DNA of 6,598 bases from Sphingobium sp. CCH11-B1 (GTDB taxonomy: Bacteria; Pseudomonadota; Alphaproteobacteria; Sphingomonadales; Sphingomonadaceae): contig NZ_LSJY01000191.1 in the NCBI RefSeq assembly GCF_001556865.1, forward strand, positions 1-6,598, read 5' to 3'. This document shows positions 6,598-6,598 of this stretch, in pieces (position 1 is the first letter of the stretch; each line of letters begins with the position of its first letter). The notes under the pieces were generated by a model that saw only the letters and a list, made by a program, of their open reading frames with translations, was not told the origin of the DNA and did not search any database. The position numbers and the translations under genes were made by a program.

Positions 6598-6598
6598 A

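Larger units (their letters stand above)
6406..6598 (-). other. Non-coding region upstream of the recombinase operon, presumed promoter region
   Basis: This stretch holds no convincing gene. It must contain the promoter if the operon is transcribed from within the window, but I see no -35/-10 pair with good sequence and spacing on the minus strand. Hexamers such as TTGAAC and TATGTT occur but are not correctly spaced. It does contain the 12-bp inverted repeat and the candidate terminal repeat described separately, and a G-rich stretch (minus strand, about 6436-6414) that supplies the likely ribosome-binding sequence of gene 1. Confidence 0.5.

Noticed and set aside
1..6598. CRISPR array, tRNA or rRNA genes, resistance or metabolic cargo
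   Set aside because: I saw no regularly spaced repeats, no RNA gene signatures and no open frame beyond the four described genes with protein-like content.

Overview
The window is GC-rich (roughly 60-65% by eye) and holds four genes, all on the minus strand and packed into what looks like one transcription unit. Read in the direction of transcription (right to left) they are: a 463-aa tyrosine recombinase (6405-5014), a 595-aa tyrosine-recombinase-like protein (5017-3230), a 741-aa tyrosine recombinase (3233-1008) and a 300-aa ArdC-type antirestriction protein (964-62). The base composition and the ArdC type suggest a proteobacterium, most likely an alphaproteobacterium such as a sphingomonad or rhizobial relative. 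No rRNA, tRNA or housekeeping gene is present to fix this, so the host assignment is weak.

The first three genes are joined by two ATGA overlaps, in which the start codon of the next gene shares bases with the TGA of the previous one. Three different tyrosine recombinases in strict tandem overlap is the arrangement known from RIT (recombinase-in-trio) elements. The large second and third proteins are reminiscent of the recombinases of Tn554-type transposons. The catalytic sets differ. Protein 1 has the full R-K-H-R-H-Y set. Protein 2 keeps the Tyr, the His before it and the second Arg, but has Glu where the first Arg should be and Ser in the HxxR position. Protein 3 has both Arg, the His and the Tyr, but Arg in place of the HxxR His. 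Proteins 2 and 3 also carry C-terminal cysteine clusters after the catalytic Tyr that could bind metal. The simplest reading is a three-subunit recombination complex with divided roles.

ArdC follows 43 nt after the third recombinase, with its own Shine-Dalgarno sequence and no visible terminator or promoter in the gap. It is probably co-expressed and would help the element survive type I restriction when it enters a new cell.

The right 193 bases (6406-6598) are non-coding and lie upstream of the operon. They contain a perfect 12-bp inverted repeat with a 27-bp spacer, a candidate recombinase-binding, operator or attachment structure. The extreme ends of the window (7-34 and 6570-6597) show a patchy inverted match with identical internal spacing. 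These could be the element's terminal inverted repeats, which would make trio plus ArdC a compact element of about 6.6 kb, but this needs flanking sequence to confirm.
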